In this document: positions 42,118-54,186 of the stretch, one piece after another
Layout: every line of letters starts with the position of its first letter
How positions within the stretch are numbered: position 1 is the first letter of the stretch
Assembly (NCBI GenBank): GCA_963921195.1
Contig: OY992537.1
Location: forward strand, 34,953,410 to 35,017,409
Length of the DNA: 64,000 nucleotides
Source: Pegoplata infirma
Lineage: Eukaryota > Arthropoda > Insecta > Diptera > Anthomyiidae
Direction of reading: 5' to 3'
Notes under the pieces: model-generated
Seen by the model: only the letters and a program-made list of their open reading frames with translations
What the model was told of the DNA's origin: nothing
Databases searched by the model: none
Program-made: the position numbers and the translations under genes

Positions 42118-42717
42118 CACAGAAAAAAATATGGAGGAAACAAATTTGAGTAATCACTTGTTTAATTTTTTAAAAAAAATTTGAGTAATTTTTTAATTGA
42201 CGCAATTAAAAATTTACTCAAAAATTGAAAATAAAATTTGAGTAAATAATTTAATACAAATTTAATATTTTTTTTTATTTATTTTTTTTTTCTCTTGGTG
42301 TTTTGAATTCTCATTTAGTTTATTGTTTTTTGTATATGTATATGGAAGTTTGAAATCATCTTTATAAAATTTTACTTTGTCTTGAGGACATAAGTATATT
42401 TGGTAAAGTTTGTAAAAGCAATTTTTTTGGAAAAAAAATTAGAAACTTTTTAAACTTTTTAAAAAAATAATTTGATACATTTTGAGTAAATTTTTACTTG
42501 ACACAATTAAAAAGTTACTTAAAAATATTAAAAAATTTTAAGTAAAGATTTAATTGTGTGAATTAATAATTTACTCAAATTTTTTATTAAGCATTTAATA
42601 ATTTTTTATTAAAAGTTTACTCAATACTATTAAATCGTTTACTGGTAGAAAATTGAGTAATTTTTTACTCAATAGTATTAAAAATTTACTCAAAATTTTT
42701 TTTTATTTTTTTCTGTG
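42118..42717. mobile_element. Candidate MITE with CACAGAAAAAAAT ends
   Basis: The inverted ends CACAGAAAAAAATAT and ATTTTTTTCTGTG enclose many ATTTACTCAAA/TTTGAGTAAT motifs near both ends. The flanking duplication is unclear. The half-sites of the AGCTCGAGGTC foldback lie just upstream at 41938-42055. Confidence 0.55.
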
Positions 42718-42777
42718 TGGAATCTGACAAATTCTAAATATATATCATATAAACATTTTTGCTCGTGATGTTGATTC

Positions 42778-43200
42778 TACGGGGGTAAAATGGGTAAAAA
42801 AGTGTACTTTTGGTACTTTTTTTTTTATTTACTGAATTCCAAACTCTAAATTTGGAATGTAGGATCCTTTGATGAAAAAAACAATCTGAAAAAGGTATTT
42901 TTTGAAAAATTTGGATTCTAAGCGGGGTAAAAGGGGTAAAAAGTGTAGTTTTAGTACTTTTTGTTATTTCTTAAAAAAATTTGCATAAAAACTTGAAATT
43001 TGGAATATAGGATCCTTCGATGAAAAAAGCATTCTGGAAAACGTACTTTTTCGAAAATTGCATTTCTTTGGGGGTAAAAAATTGTACTTTTGGTACTTTT
43101 TATAAATACTGAAATAATGATCTAAGATACTTGATTATTGGAATGTAGAATCCTTTAGTGAACAAAACATTTGGGAACAAGTAATTTCTGAAAATTCTTT
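42778..43200 (+). repeat. Three diverged tandem units of about 150 bp
   Basis: Each unit has GGGGTAAAA, GTACTTTTGGTACTTTT or a close variant, TTGGAAT(G/A)TAGGATCCTT, GATGAAAAAA, and a (C/G)TGGAAAA..GTA block. They lead directly into the 16-bp array. Confidence 0.6.
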
Positions 43201-43202
43201 TT

Positions 43203-44112
43203 TTAAGAGTCGTACCTTTTATAAAAAGTATCTTTTATAAAAAGTATCTTTTATAAAAAGTACCTTTTATAAAAAGTACATTTTATAAAAAGTACCTTTT
43301 TTAAAAAGTATCTTTTATATAAAGTACCTTTTATAAAAAGTACCTTTTTTAAAAAGTACCTTTTATAAAAAGTACCTTTTATAAAAAGTACCTTTTATAA
43401 AAAGTACCTTTTATAAAAAGTACCTTTTATAAAAAGTACCTTTTATAAAAAGTACCTTTTATAAAAAGTACCTTTTATAAAAAGTACCTTTTATAAAAAG
43501 TACCTTTTATAAAAAGTACCTTTTATAAAAAGTACCTTTTATAAAAAGTACCTTTTATAAAAAGTACCTTTTATAAAAAGTACCTTTTATAAAAAGTACC
43601 TTTTATAAAAAGTACCTTTTATAAAAAGTACCTTTTATAAAAAGTACCTTTTATAAAAAATACCTTTTATAAAAAGTACCTTTTATAAAAAGTACCTTTT
43701 ATAAAAAGTACCTTTTATAAAAAGTACCTTTTATAAAAAGTACCTTTTATAAAAAGTACCTTTTATATAAAGTACCTTTTATAAAAGGTACCTTTTATAA
43801 AAAGTACCTTTTATAAAAGGTACCTTTTATAAAAAGTACCTTTTATAAAAAGTACCTTTTATAAAAAGTACCTTTTATAAAAAGTACCTTTTATAAAAAG
43901 TACCTTTTATAAAAAGTACCTTTTATAAAAAGTACCTTTTATAAAAAGTACCTTTTATATAAAGTACCTTTTATAAAAAGTACCTTTTATAAAAAGTACC
44001 TTTTATAAAAAGTACCTTTTATAAAAAGTATCTTTTATAAAAAGTACCTTTTATAAAAAGTACCTTTTATAAAAAGTACCTTTTATAAAAAGTACTTTTT
44101 ATAAAAAGTAGT
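43203..44112 (+). repeat. 16-bp near-palindromic satellite
   Basis: The unit is ACCTTTTATAAAAAGT, whose reverse complement is ACTTTTTATAAAAGGT. There are about 57 copies, nearly uniform in the centre, with a few GGT, TATAT and TATC variants and more variation at the first units. The array runs straight into a reverse HINE piece. Confidence 0.95.
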
Positions 44113-44208
44113 CTTTTTGGGCCCTACACCAATATTTCGTTGCGTTACACACGGAATGACAAAGTGAGTATACCACCATACTGTGGCTGAAGGGTATAAA
44201 AAGATGTT
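44113..44208 (-). mobile_element. HINE fragment (5' end)
   Basis: ACCAATATTTCGTTGCGTTA, GGAATGACAAAGTGAGTATA and GAAGGGTATAAA match the 5' end of the 18448-18970 subfamily in reverse. A G14 run follows at 44225-44238. Confidence 0.7.
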
Positions 44209-44395
44209 GTCAAAGTTAATGATGGGGGGGGGGGGGAAAGAATAAAGCTCTTAAGGGTTAAAAAACATGCCGAATGAAAATAATCAAAATGCGGTTTGTG
44301 TATTTTTTTTTGTATTATTTTTTAGACAAAATTTTTTTGCAAACCATTTCTCTTTTTATTTTATTTTTAAAAGAAATTTTTTAAATATTTGTTTT

Positions 44396-45213
44396 TTATA
44401 CACTCCACTCTAGTGATGGCGGTTATATATAAGTTTATCATTCCGTTTGTAACACCTCGAAATATATGTCTTGAATCGATGATCCTCGATCGATTTTTAG
44501 TCGATCTAGCGATGTTTGTCCATTCGTCTGTGTGTTGAAAACACGCTTACTTTCGAATAACAACTCTGAGGCTTCTGAAGTTTGTCATATATGTTTGTTA
44601 TTTACCTGGTCAGGTTGGTATTGCATTTCAGCAAAATCGGTGTGGTGGTTCAAAAGTTATAAGCAAAAACTTGAATTTCGGCTTGCATTTTTTCCCGAAT
44701 TCACGTGCTGAAACAACCGCTAAACACTTTTTGAAATACATTAGTAAGCAATATTTTACAAAAAACTTTGTCGATTAAATAAAATGTTTACACTAAAAAA
44801 AAAAATATACACTCCAAAAATACACTAAAAAAAATTTTTACACTAAAAAAATTTCACACTCAAAAAAATTTTTACAATCAAAATAATTTTTACATTCAAA
44901 AAAATGTTTACATTCAAAAAAATTCTTACAATCAAACAATTTTTTACACTCACAAATAAATTTACAATAAAAATATGTTTACACTCAAAAAATTTTTTAC
45001 ACTCAAACAATTTTTTAAACACAAAAAAATTTTTACACTCAAAAAATTTTTTACACTCAAAAAATTTTTTAAACTCAAAAAAATTTTTACACCAAAAAGT
45101 TTTTTTACAAGTTTTTTTTTGTAAATTTCAATCGCTAAAAAAGTTTTTTAGGCATTATGGAGAGTATTCATGGATTCGACCAATTCGAATTTATCTTTTT
45201 CAAGTAAACTTAC
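44396..45213 (+). mobile_element. HINE, full length, with internal minisatellite
   Basis: It has TTTATACACTCCACTCTAGTG, a decayed TTTGTCCATTCGTCTGTGTG tract, CCTGGTCAGGTTGGTATTGC, an array of TTTACACTCAAAAAA units (44795-45105), GGAGAGTATTCATGGATTCG and a TTCGACCAATTCGAA hairpin. It is parallel to 13257-14405 and 29290-32103. Confidence 0.8.
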
Positions 45214-46008
45214 AACACAGCGAAAGAGTAGCTATGATTTATTTTTAAATTGGCGCCAATTTAATGTATTTTTTGGTATTTTTTTTTTGCTACTTTTTTC
45301 ATCATTTTGTTTTTTTGTGTTGGTTTAAATATATATTTTTTTTTGTAAAGCTATTTTGTTGGCTAAATTTCTAAAGTAAAAACGTAAAATGCAACTACAA
45401 CTATTCAAACATGGTATTTTCGTTTACAAAGAGACCAAAAGCAAATAAAAGTTCAAGGCAAATAGAAGTTTTTATATATTTTTTTTTTTATTTTGTATCA
45501 TGTCTTCAGCCACATTATCGTCATCATGCTTTCTTTACATGCTCAAGGCGGCGGAGAGATAGTCTATGAGGCGAAATTTGTCTACAATATAAATGCAAAT
45601 ACTAATAGTTTCGTTTCGTTTTTTTTTTATTTTTTATTTTAGATATGATATCGCAAAAAGTAAATTTTATAAACATTTAAAAGAAGGTTTTTTTTATTTG
45701 TCATTCTTTTTGGATGGTATCATCAAATATTTGAAGAGAATGTAAAGAATTTCTTGTTAAATGGCAAGGATTTAACATGATTGACAAATTTTTTGAAAAT
45801 ATATATTTATTTTTTTTTTCAAATGTTAAGGAGTGTAACAGAAAAAGAATGTTTAATAGTGAACTCAGAAAAGTTTTTACTAAATATTAATTGTTTTTTT
45901 TTTTGTTTTAATTGGGTTTATAAAATTCTGTTGCTTTGTTGACTTTTCGCTTGCTACTACCACACAAGCATAAATGTTATAGTATGTGTGTGCTCCCACT
46001 GATGTAAA
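45214..46008. other. AT-rich sequence, nothing recognised
   Basis: No gene, array or element end is recognised. Confidence 0.5.
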
Positions 46009-46010
46009 TA

Positions 46011-46408
46011 CACACAAAACAAATTTCCAATGAACGACTTTTATAGTATTTATGAACAAATTCATACAATTTGTTAACTTTTTCATAATACTTATAAACT
46101 TTTTCATAGTGGTTATGAATAAATCATAATATGTGAAATTTATGAACTATTTAACATTTTTCATAAATTTTGAGTAGGTTTATTCTAGCTCGAGGTCATT
46201 ATTTCCTTTACTAATTAAAACTATGATATTCTCATAGAATATTTTTCAAGAAAATTATTTTTCTGTTTAAAATTTATTTATGTTGGTCATTTTTTGCAAG
46301 ACTTAATTAATCGACACGTGTTTTCATAAATACTATGAAAAAGTTAATAAATTGTATGAATTTGTACATAAATTCTATGAAAGTCGTTCATTGGATTTTT
46401 TTTCTGTG
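46011..46408. mobile_element. 398-bp TA-flanked MITE
   Basis: CACACAAAACAAATTTCC..AATGAACGAC and GTCGTTCATTGG..TTTTTTTCTGTG are inverted, with TA on both sides (46009-46010, 46409-46410). Inverted pairing continues through TATTTATGAACAAATTCATA. A TAGCTCGAGGTCATTATTTC half-site near 46188 may be a secondary insertion. Confidence 0.75.
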
Positions 46409-46623
46409 TAGACATAATGAGAATTTATGTACCAAATACAAAAAATAATACAGCTCTAAATTTTGAACGAAATGGCCAACCTTTCTTTTCCATCTCACAG
46501 TATTAACAATATTAAAAAAAAAAACAAAAAAAAAATTTAGACTCAAAAAATGTTTTTGACTAAAAATGTTATCAACAAAATATTCTTTTGCAAAAATACT
46601 AGTTTTTCTTTCAAATTTAAATA

Positions 46624-46700
46624 AAACAAGTAAAAAAGTTAAATTCGGCCTTGCCGAATGTAGTGATACCCTCCACAATTTCGAAGTGGATGGTATAAAA
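46624..46700 (-). mobile_element. HINE 3' end fragment
   Basis: AAACAAGTAAAAAAGTTAAA, the TTCGGCCTTGCCGAA hairpin and TGATACCCTCCACAATTTC are the reverse 3' terminus. It borders the 18-bp array. Confidence 0.7.
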
Positions 46701-46719
46701 AAAATATTCTTTTTACCAA

Positions 46720-49520
46720 AAATAATAGTTTTTCAAAACTAATTTTTTTTTACAAAATTACTAGATTTTTCAAAAAAACTAAATTTTACAAAAAAACTAA
46801 ATTTTACAAAAAAACTAAATTTTACAAAAAAACTAGATTTTACAAAAATGCTTGTTTTTAAAAATTTTTTTTTACAAAAATACTACTTTATGCAAAATTA
46901 CAAAAATAGTTTTTTTTTACAAAAATACTAGTTTTTACAAAAATACTAGTTTTTACAAAAATACTAGTTTTTATAAAAATACTAGTTTTTACAAAAATAC
47001 TAGTTTTTACAAAAATACTGGTTTATACAAAAATACAAGTTTTTACAAAATACTAGTTTTTACAAAAATACTAGTTTTTACAAAAATACTGGTTTTTACA
47101 AAATAATAGTTTTTACAAAAATACTAGTTTTTACAAAAATGCAGTTTTTTTTACAAAAATAATAGTTCTTAAAAATATAGTATTTTTTACAAAATACAAA
47201 CTTTTACAAAAAAAAAAAAAAAACTAGTAGTTTAAACAAAAATACTAGTTTTTTCAAACTACTGGTTCTTTCAAAAAATACTAGTTTTTTTTTTTAAATA
47301 TATAATTTTTTTTACAAAAATACCAGTTTATATAAAAATTTAATAATGATAACAAATATTTTAGAAAAATACTAGTTTTTTAAGAATAAAAATAGTTAGT
47401 TTTACAAAATTACTATTAGAAAAATACTATATTTATTTTAATGTGTGTACTTGTTTTTTTCACAAATTTACTATATATTAGTATTTTTGAAAAATACCGG
47501 TTTTTAAAGAATAAAAAAAGTTTTTACAAAAATATTTTTTTTTACAAAAATAACAGGTTTTTAAAGAATACTGGTCTTTACAAAAATTCTAGTTTATACG
47601 AAAATACTAGTTCTAACAAAAATACCAGTTTTTACAAAAATAATAGTTTGTAACAAATTTTTACAAAAAAAAACTAGTATTAAAAAAATAAAAAAAACTA
47701 TATTTTAGTATTTTTGAAAAATACTGGTTTTTAAAGAATAAAAAAAAGTGTTTACATTAATACTATTTTTTTTACAAAAACAATAAATTTTACAAAATAC
47801 TATTTTTACAAAAATAATAGTTTTTCAAAGAATACTGGTCTTTACAAAAATACTAGTTTATACAAAAATATTAGTTTGTACAAAAATACTAGTTCTAACA
47901 AAAATACAGAAATACAAATTTTTACAAAAATTCTAGTTCTAACATTCCAGTTTTTACAGAAAAATAAATTTTTACAAAAAAAAACAAATTTTTACAAAAA
48001 ATACAATTTTTTACAAAAAATATTATTTTTTACAAAAATACTAGTTTTTACAAAAATGCTATTTTTTACAAAAGTACTAGTTTTTACAAGAATAGAAGTT
48101 TTTAAAGGAATAGTGGTATTTACACAGAAATACTAGTTTATACAAAAATACTAGTTTTTACAAAAATCCCAGTTTTTACAGAAAAACTAATTTTTACAAA
48201 AATACTGGTTTTTCCAAAAATTTCAGTTTTTACAAAAATTTCAGTTTTTACAAAAATTTCAGTTTTTACAAAAATTTAAATTTTTACAAAAATTTCAGTT
48301 TTTACAAAAATTTTAGTTTTTACAAAAATTACAGTTTTTACAAACATTCTGTTTTTACAAAAATTTAAATTTTTTTTTTTCAGTTTTCATTTCAGTTTAT
48401 GTATTACAAAATGTTAGTTTTTACAAAAATACAATTTTTTACAAAAATACTATTTTTTACAAAAAATACTAGTCTTAACAAAAATACTAGTTTCTACAAA
48501 AATACTAATGTTTACAAAAATACTTGTTTTTCAAAAATACTAGTTTTTATAAAAATACTATTTTTTTACAAAAATACTAGTTTTTACAAAAATACTAGTT
48601 TTTACAAAAATACTAGTTTTTACAAAAATACTAGTTTTTACAAAAATACTAGTTTTTACAAAAATACTTGTTTTTACAAAAATACTGGTTTATACAAAAA
48701 TACAAGTTTTTACAAAATACTAGTTTTTACAAAAATACTAGTTTTTACAAAAATACTGGTTTATACATAAATACAAGTTTCACAAAATATTGATTTTTAC
48801 AAAAATACTAGTTTTTTCAAAACTACTAGTTTTCGCAAAAATAATTTTCGCAAAAATACTAGTTTTTTCGACAGAATTAATTTTGATAAACAAATACTAG
48901 TTTATACAAAAATACTGGTCTTCGCAAAAATACTATTTTTTGCGATTAGTTTTGATAGAAAAATACTGGTTTTTACAAAATTTCAAAAATACTAGTTGTT
49001 GCAACAATATTAGTTTTGGTAAAAAATACTAGTTTTTACAACAATATTAGTTTATATAAAAATTACATAGTTTTAACAAAATTACTAGTTTTTACAAAAT
49101 TACTACACCCAAAAAAAACGTGGGTATTCAATACTAAAAATTTAACTAATTTTAGTCCAAAAGGACCTAGTGCAGAAATTGGTAACCAATACTAAAATTT
49201 TTAACTAATATTAGTAAAAACCAGTAAAAATTACTAATGTTAGTACTTTGAAGATACTAAAATTAGTAACCAATTAGTAGATTTTGGTACAATATCACTT
49301 ACTAAACCTTTTACTGTAGAATTATTTTGAGTGTAGTTTTTACAAAATTACTAGTTTTTACAAAATAAAAAAAATACTAGTTTTCACAACAATATTAGTT
49401 TATATAAAAATTACATAGTTTTAACAAAATTACTAGTTTTTACAAAATTACTAGTTTTTACAAAATTACTAGTTTTTACAAAATACTAGTTTTTCAAAAT
49501 TTTAATATTAAAAAAAAAAC
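46720..49520 (+). repeat. 18-bp array, orientation 1
   Basis: The unit is ACTAGTTTTTACAAAAAT, diverged overall but with homogeneous stretches at 46.92-47.10 and 48.54-48.77 kb. These two share the same variant sequence (ACTGGTTTATAC, ATACAAGTTTTTAC, then shortened units), indicating duplication of a block. A MITE sits at 49106-49333. Peptides such as FYKNTS and FTKILV are repeat translations. Confidence 0.9.
49106..49333 (+). mobile_element. 229-bp family MITE, copy 2, inside the array
   Basis: It is almost identical to 6994-7222. The flanking TA pair (49104-49105, 49334-49335) rejoins as ATTACTAGTTTTTAC, the normal array text, so the target duplication is directly visible. Confidence 0.9.
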
Positions 49521-49832
49521 AAAATCAAGTAATTTTTTTTTATAAAATTTACGTTTTTTTGTTTATAATATTACAACCACAACCAAAATGTTTTTCCACT
49601 ACAATTCATTTATATTCAAGATCTTTTTTGCTTCTGGATTCGGCCACGTCGAATTTGATTTTTCTACTGGCTTAAAATAAAATTTTTCATTTCCAAAATT
49701 TTAATTAAGCCAAACATTTTCTGGCAATCGATCAAAAATAAAATTACTCTGTTTTATTTATGCATTTTCCATCCTCAATAAATTATTCCACCCACATATT
49801 TAGGATATTTCCCATCAAAAAAATTTTATAAA
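49521..49832. other. Spacer with a HINE 3' scrap
   Basis: GGATTCGGCCACGTCGAATTT near 49638-49658 (given in part) followed by TTTTTCTACTGG is a plus-strand HINE terminal hairpin. Nothing else is recognised. Confidence 0.45.
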
Positions 49833-51262
49833 CCCGAGTAAAAATAATTTAATATGATCTTATATACTTTTATATAGTCATATTATTTCATATTATTTCA
49901 TATATGATCATGTGTGACACTATGTCTTGCGAGATAAATTTATATAATAAATTTTGATGTGCGATTTTTTTAAGATATCGCCATACATAATTATATGTTG
50001 TAACATCTGGTCCCATGCATCATTCCAAATTTCTAAGTGTTTTATATAAAATTTTATATGCCTCCATTATTTTTTAATTTTTCTAAGTTTTTTCCAAGAA
50101 CATATTTTTATCGCAAATATTTGCAACGTGTTTTATATAAAATTTCATATGACTTCATATTTTTTTATTTTTCTAAGTTTTTTCCAAGCACCACTTTTTA
50201 TCACGAATATTTTCTAAGTGTTTTATATAAAATTTTATATGACTCAATCTTTAAAATTTTTTCTAACCCGAGTAAAAAAGAGTTATGTATAGCCGTGACA
50301 AATTAGATCCCAAATTTGGTGGACACAATTGTTTCAAATATTATCTTCGGTTATCCTACAAGATCTGAACAGATAGTCTTATATATAATATGATACGTAA
50401 AATGGGTCTATCTGGTTTTATCAGTTTGATCCGGACTGATACAATATAAAATAAATTGAGACTATAAGACATAAATATATATGGTTAGATATTGCTCTAC
50501 ATAAAGAACATATTTTTGTATATAACATTACATAAAGTGCATATGATTATATATAATGTTATCCAACTTATATGACGTTATAAGGAGCAATATATGATCA
50601 GTTATAATGGTTTTAAATTATATTTAATCGTATCAGTTTTCTCCAACTGATATAATTATATAGACCCAATTCACGTATCACATTATATAGAAGGTTATCC
50701 CGTTAGATCATAAAATATACCCGTAGATAATTATTAAAGTAATTGTATCCGCCATATTTGGGATATAATTAGTCATGAACTATTTTTCTTTTTTTACTAG
50801 GGAAGTTTTTTTCAAGGAAAATTTTTTTATCGCAAATATTTTCTAAGTGTTTTATATAAAATTATATACGACTCCATTTTTTTTAAATTTTCTAAGTTTT
50901 TATAAGGATAAAGTTTTTATGAGAATATTTTCTAAGTGGTTTATATAAAATTTAACATGTCTCCATTTTTTTTTTAAATTTTTCTAAGTTTTTTTCAAGA
51001 ACAACTAATTTTTATTTTTCAACTTTTTATTAAAACATCCGATTTATAAAATTGTATAAATTTTAATATAATTGGATATAATTTTATATCATTGGATTAG
51101 ACCAAAACTCGTATCAAAGTCGATATAAAGTTATATAAACTGATATTATTAGATAATATTCGATCAAATCTTATGAAAACATTTTTCGTATAAGATTATA
51201 TCAAAATAAACACGAACCCATATTAAATTATATATTGCGTCATATAATTTTTTTTACTCGGG
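49833..51262. mobile_element. CCCGAGTAAAA-ended element with internal 90-bp tandem units
   Basis: CCCGAGTAAAAATAATTTAA and ATAATTTTTTTTACTCGGG are inverted, with AA on both sides. It contains five diverged units of about 88-90 bp starting (T)TCTAAGTGTTTTATATAAAA (at about 50032, 50122, 50210, 50840, 50928) and a related element inserted between the third and fourth. Confidence 0.6.
50271..50803. mobile_element. Nested CCCGAGTAAAA element
   Basis: CCCGAGTAAAAAAGAGTTAT on the left pairs with ATTTTTCTTTTTTTACTAGGG on the right (given in part). The flanks TTTCTAA and AAGTTTTTTT rejoin as TTTCTAAGTTTTTT, the uninterrupted text of the neighbouring 90-bp units, so AA is the duplicated target. The interior has long imperfect inverted pairing (TATAGACCCA, CCGGACTGATAC and their inverses). 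Confidence 0.65.
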
Positions 51263-51912
51263 AACAGTTAACATTACAAAATTCTTATAATGACCATTAA
51301 CTTTATCTCAAGTTCGTTTAGAGATGGAATAGTCAGTACTTTTATACCATTTTGCAGAACTTTTTCACTATTTAAAGTACCACAGTACTCACATGACCGA
51401 TTTAGTACTTTTTCATTTGGAGAAAAATAAAGCGCTTTAGATTTTTTTTTATCACTACGAATCATTTTACTTCATAAAATATATTTTAGAAGAATCATGA
51501 TCTCTTCGAGTATCAAGGATTTGGGTATTGGTAGGATGAAAAAATGAAAAAGTATTGTTTTTATACAAATTTGAGATTGCAGCTCTAAAAAACTTCATAA
51601 AATACATAGCTCAAAAAGACCCAAATATATTAAGTACTTTTTGGTTTAAAAATACCGTTTTTAATGTGTTTTAGTACCATTTAAGTACCATTTAAAATCT
51701 TTAATTTTCCATCTCTCTGTTTGTTATTAAATTTCAACTTACCATTATGCTTAACAATTCAATTCAGCCCTACCCATGTATCTCACATTTTTTTTTTGCA
51801 TATGAGTACTTAAACAAATATTGCTAAAATTACAACCCACTCACAGAATTGGGTCTAAAAATTACTAATGCTATTTTTGTTTTTAAAATGGCTAAAACCA
51901 ACGCTTTTTACA
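51263..51912. other. Unassigned; possible MITE with AGAGATGG ends
   Basis: AGAGATGGAATAGTCAGTAC near 51330 and TTTTCCATCTCT near 51706 could be inverted termini with AGTAC/GTACT motifs at both ends. No target duplication could be fixed. Confidence 0.35.
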
Positions 51913-51920
51913 TTATAAAC

Positions 51921-52268
51921 CAAGGTTGGGAACCAATATATTTTCAATAGCCTGTAAAACCGTCGCAAATAGAAAACCGATGCCGATTACAAACCAAAAC
52001 CGTTCTTTGTGCGATACCAATGAGTAAAAACTCCTATCAATACAAAACTCCTATGAAATACAAAAAAAAAAAAAAAATACCAATACCGAATTAATATCAA
52101 TACCTATTACATACCAATACCGAATTATTATCAATACCGATTTAATACACAATACCAAAGAACTTTTAAACTAATACCAAAATAATAAAAAATCGAAAAC
52201 CGATAACAATATTATTATGATTTTTCAATACCATTAGAATACCGAAATCGTTTCAGTACCCTACCTTG
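51921..52268. mobile_element. hAT-like MITE (CAAGGTTGGG termini)
   Basis: CAAGGTTGGGAAC and GTACCCTACCTTG are inverted. The flanking octamers TTATAAAC (51913-51920) and TTTTAAAC (52269-52276) match at 7 of 8. The interior is rich in AATACCGA/ATACCAATACCG motifs. At 348 bp it is non-coding. Confidence 0.75.
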
Positions 52269-52276
52269 TTTTAAAC

Positions 52277-52790
52277 GTTTAGTTTCTAAGCGCGTTATAT
52301 TTAACAATTGTTATAAAAAAATATATAAAAATAAAAATTACATATAAAAAGTCAAGAGACTTGGAAAACTGTCATGTACATGCTGAAGTATACAAATTTA
52401 ACAAAGCGAAAAAACCAAAAAAAAAAAAAAAATATTGTATCCCGTTGTGTAATGTCATGTTTATTATTATTTTTTTTTGAAAAATGAAAATCGTTATTAG
52501 AGGGAGTAGATGTCAGAAGGGCAATGTAGGAAAAACCATATAATATGCCAAAGAAAGCTCCCAAAAGACAGCTTCAGTTTTTGAGTGGTACACAATAGAA
52601 TAAATATTGAATATCATATTGTTATGTAATACACTTAAAGAAATTTAGAGAAATGATATTTTTTTACTAAATTGAGGAGATAAAAATTAAAAATCCAAAG
52701 CTCTATCATACGGCTTTGAATTTAAAAATATTTTTTCTTTAATTACTGGTACATATTCTTATCTGAATTACTATTAAAACTAGTAATTTT
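52277..52790. other. AT-rich spacer
   Basis: No feature is recognised before the second 18-bp array. Confidence 0.5.
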
Positions 52791-53470
52791 TGCTAAGCTT
52801 TTTTTTAAAGGTAGTATTTTTGTAAAAGAGTAGTATTTTTTTAAATAAATCAATATTTTTTGTAGAAAGTAGTATTTTTGTAGAAAAGTAGTATTTTTGT
52901 AGAAAAGTAGTATTTTTGTAGAAAAGTAGTATTTTTGTAGAAAAGTAGTATATTTGTAGAAAAGTAGTATTTTTATGAAAAAGAAATACATATTTTTGTA
53001 GAAAAGTAGTATTTTTGTAGTAAGTGGTATTTTTTGTAGAAAAGTAGTATTTTTGGAAAAGAAGTATTTTTGTAGAAAATTTTGTATTTGTGTAAAAAAC
53101 TTATTTGTGTGAAAGACTAGTATTTTTATAAAAGAGTAGTATTTTTGTAAAAAGGTAGTATTTTTGTAAAAGAGTAGTATTTTTGTAAAAGAGTAGTATT
53201 TTTGTAAAAGGGTAGAATTTTTGTAGAAAGCCTATCATTTTTTGTAATAACTAGTATTTGTGTAAAAACTAGTATTTTTGTAAAAACTGGTATTTTTTGT
53301 AAAACTGTTATTTTTGTAAAAACAAGCATTTTTACGTAAAATCTAGTATTTTTTGTAAAAACAAGTATTTTTACATAAAAAAAGTATTTTTACATAAAAA
53401 CAAGTATTTTTTTTGTAAAAACTAGCATTTTTTTGTAAAAAATGGTATTTTTTTTTTGTAAAAACTAGTA

Positions 53471-54186
53471 TTTATACCCTACACCCACCACTCTGTGGTA
53501 CAGGGTATAATGATTTTGTGCTGATGTTTGTAACTACCCGAAATATTGGTCCTAGACCCACTTTCAGGTATACCGATCGACTCAGAATCACTTTTTGAGT
53601 CGATTTAGCTATGTCCGTCCGTCCGTCCATGTAAACGTTGTGCGCACGATACAGTTTTTAACCGATTTGTCTGAAATTTGAAACTTATGCTTCTTTCGAC
53701 CCAAGGACAGACCCTAAAAAATTGGAAAAAAAATCGGTCCATGTGTTGACCTAGCCCCCATACAAACGTCCCCTTTAAATTTGGGTGAAATGACCCTAAC
53801 AACCGCATTTTAATAGATACAAACCACCCTCCCGATATTCACATAAATCTCAAAAATTTCATAAAAATAGAAAATATTTGATAAAAATTTTGTTTGTGTG
53901 TGTTTAACGCATAATTAACCCAAAAATCTGATTATAATCAGACTATTTTTGGACTTAGGGCCCATTTGAAAATTTCGCCCGATATTACTAAAAGCGGTTT
54001 GTTGGCAACAAATAGAAGCCAATTTCACTCAAATTTGGTTTGTGATTGTTTTCTACACTTATTAAAGATTTGACCAAAGATAGACCCAATCGGTCCATGT
54101 TTGGACTTGATACCCATTTTCCGGGAAACACTGGTGTAGGGTATTATATGGTCGGTCTTGACCGACTATAATTTTCTTAGTTGTTT
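53471..54186 (+). mobile_element. HINE subfamily 2, full length
   Basis: TTTATACCCTACACCCACCA start with GTGGTACAGGGTATAATG, GTAACTACCCGAAATATTGG, ATGTCCGTCCGTCCGTCC, AAACACTGGTGTAGGGTATT and a final GGTCGGTC-TT-GACCGAC hairpin followed by TTAGTTGTTT. It is inserted in the 18-bp array and encodes no protein. Confidence 0.85.

Noticed and set aside
46852..48770. Frames with FYKNTS and FTKILV repeats
   Set aside because: They are 18-bp array translations. The same peptides appear in other frames and on the opposite strand at 52.8-60.2 kb.
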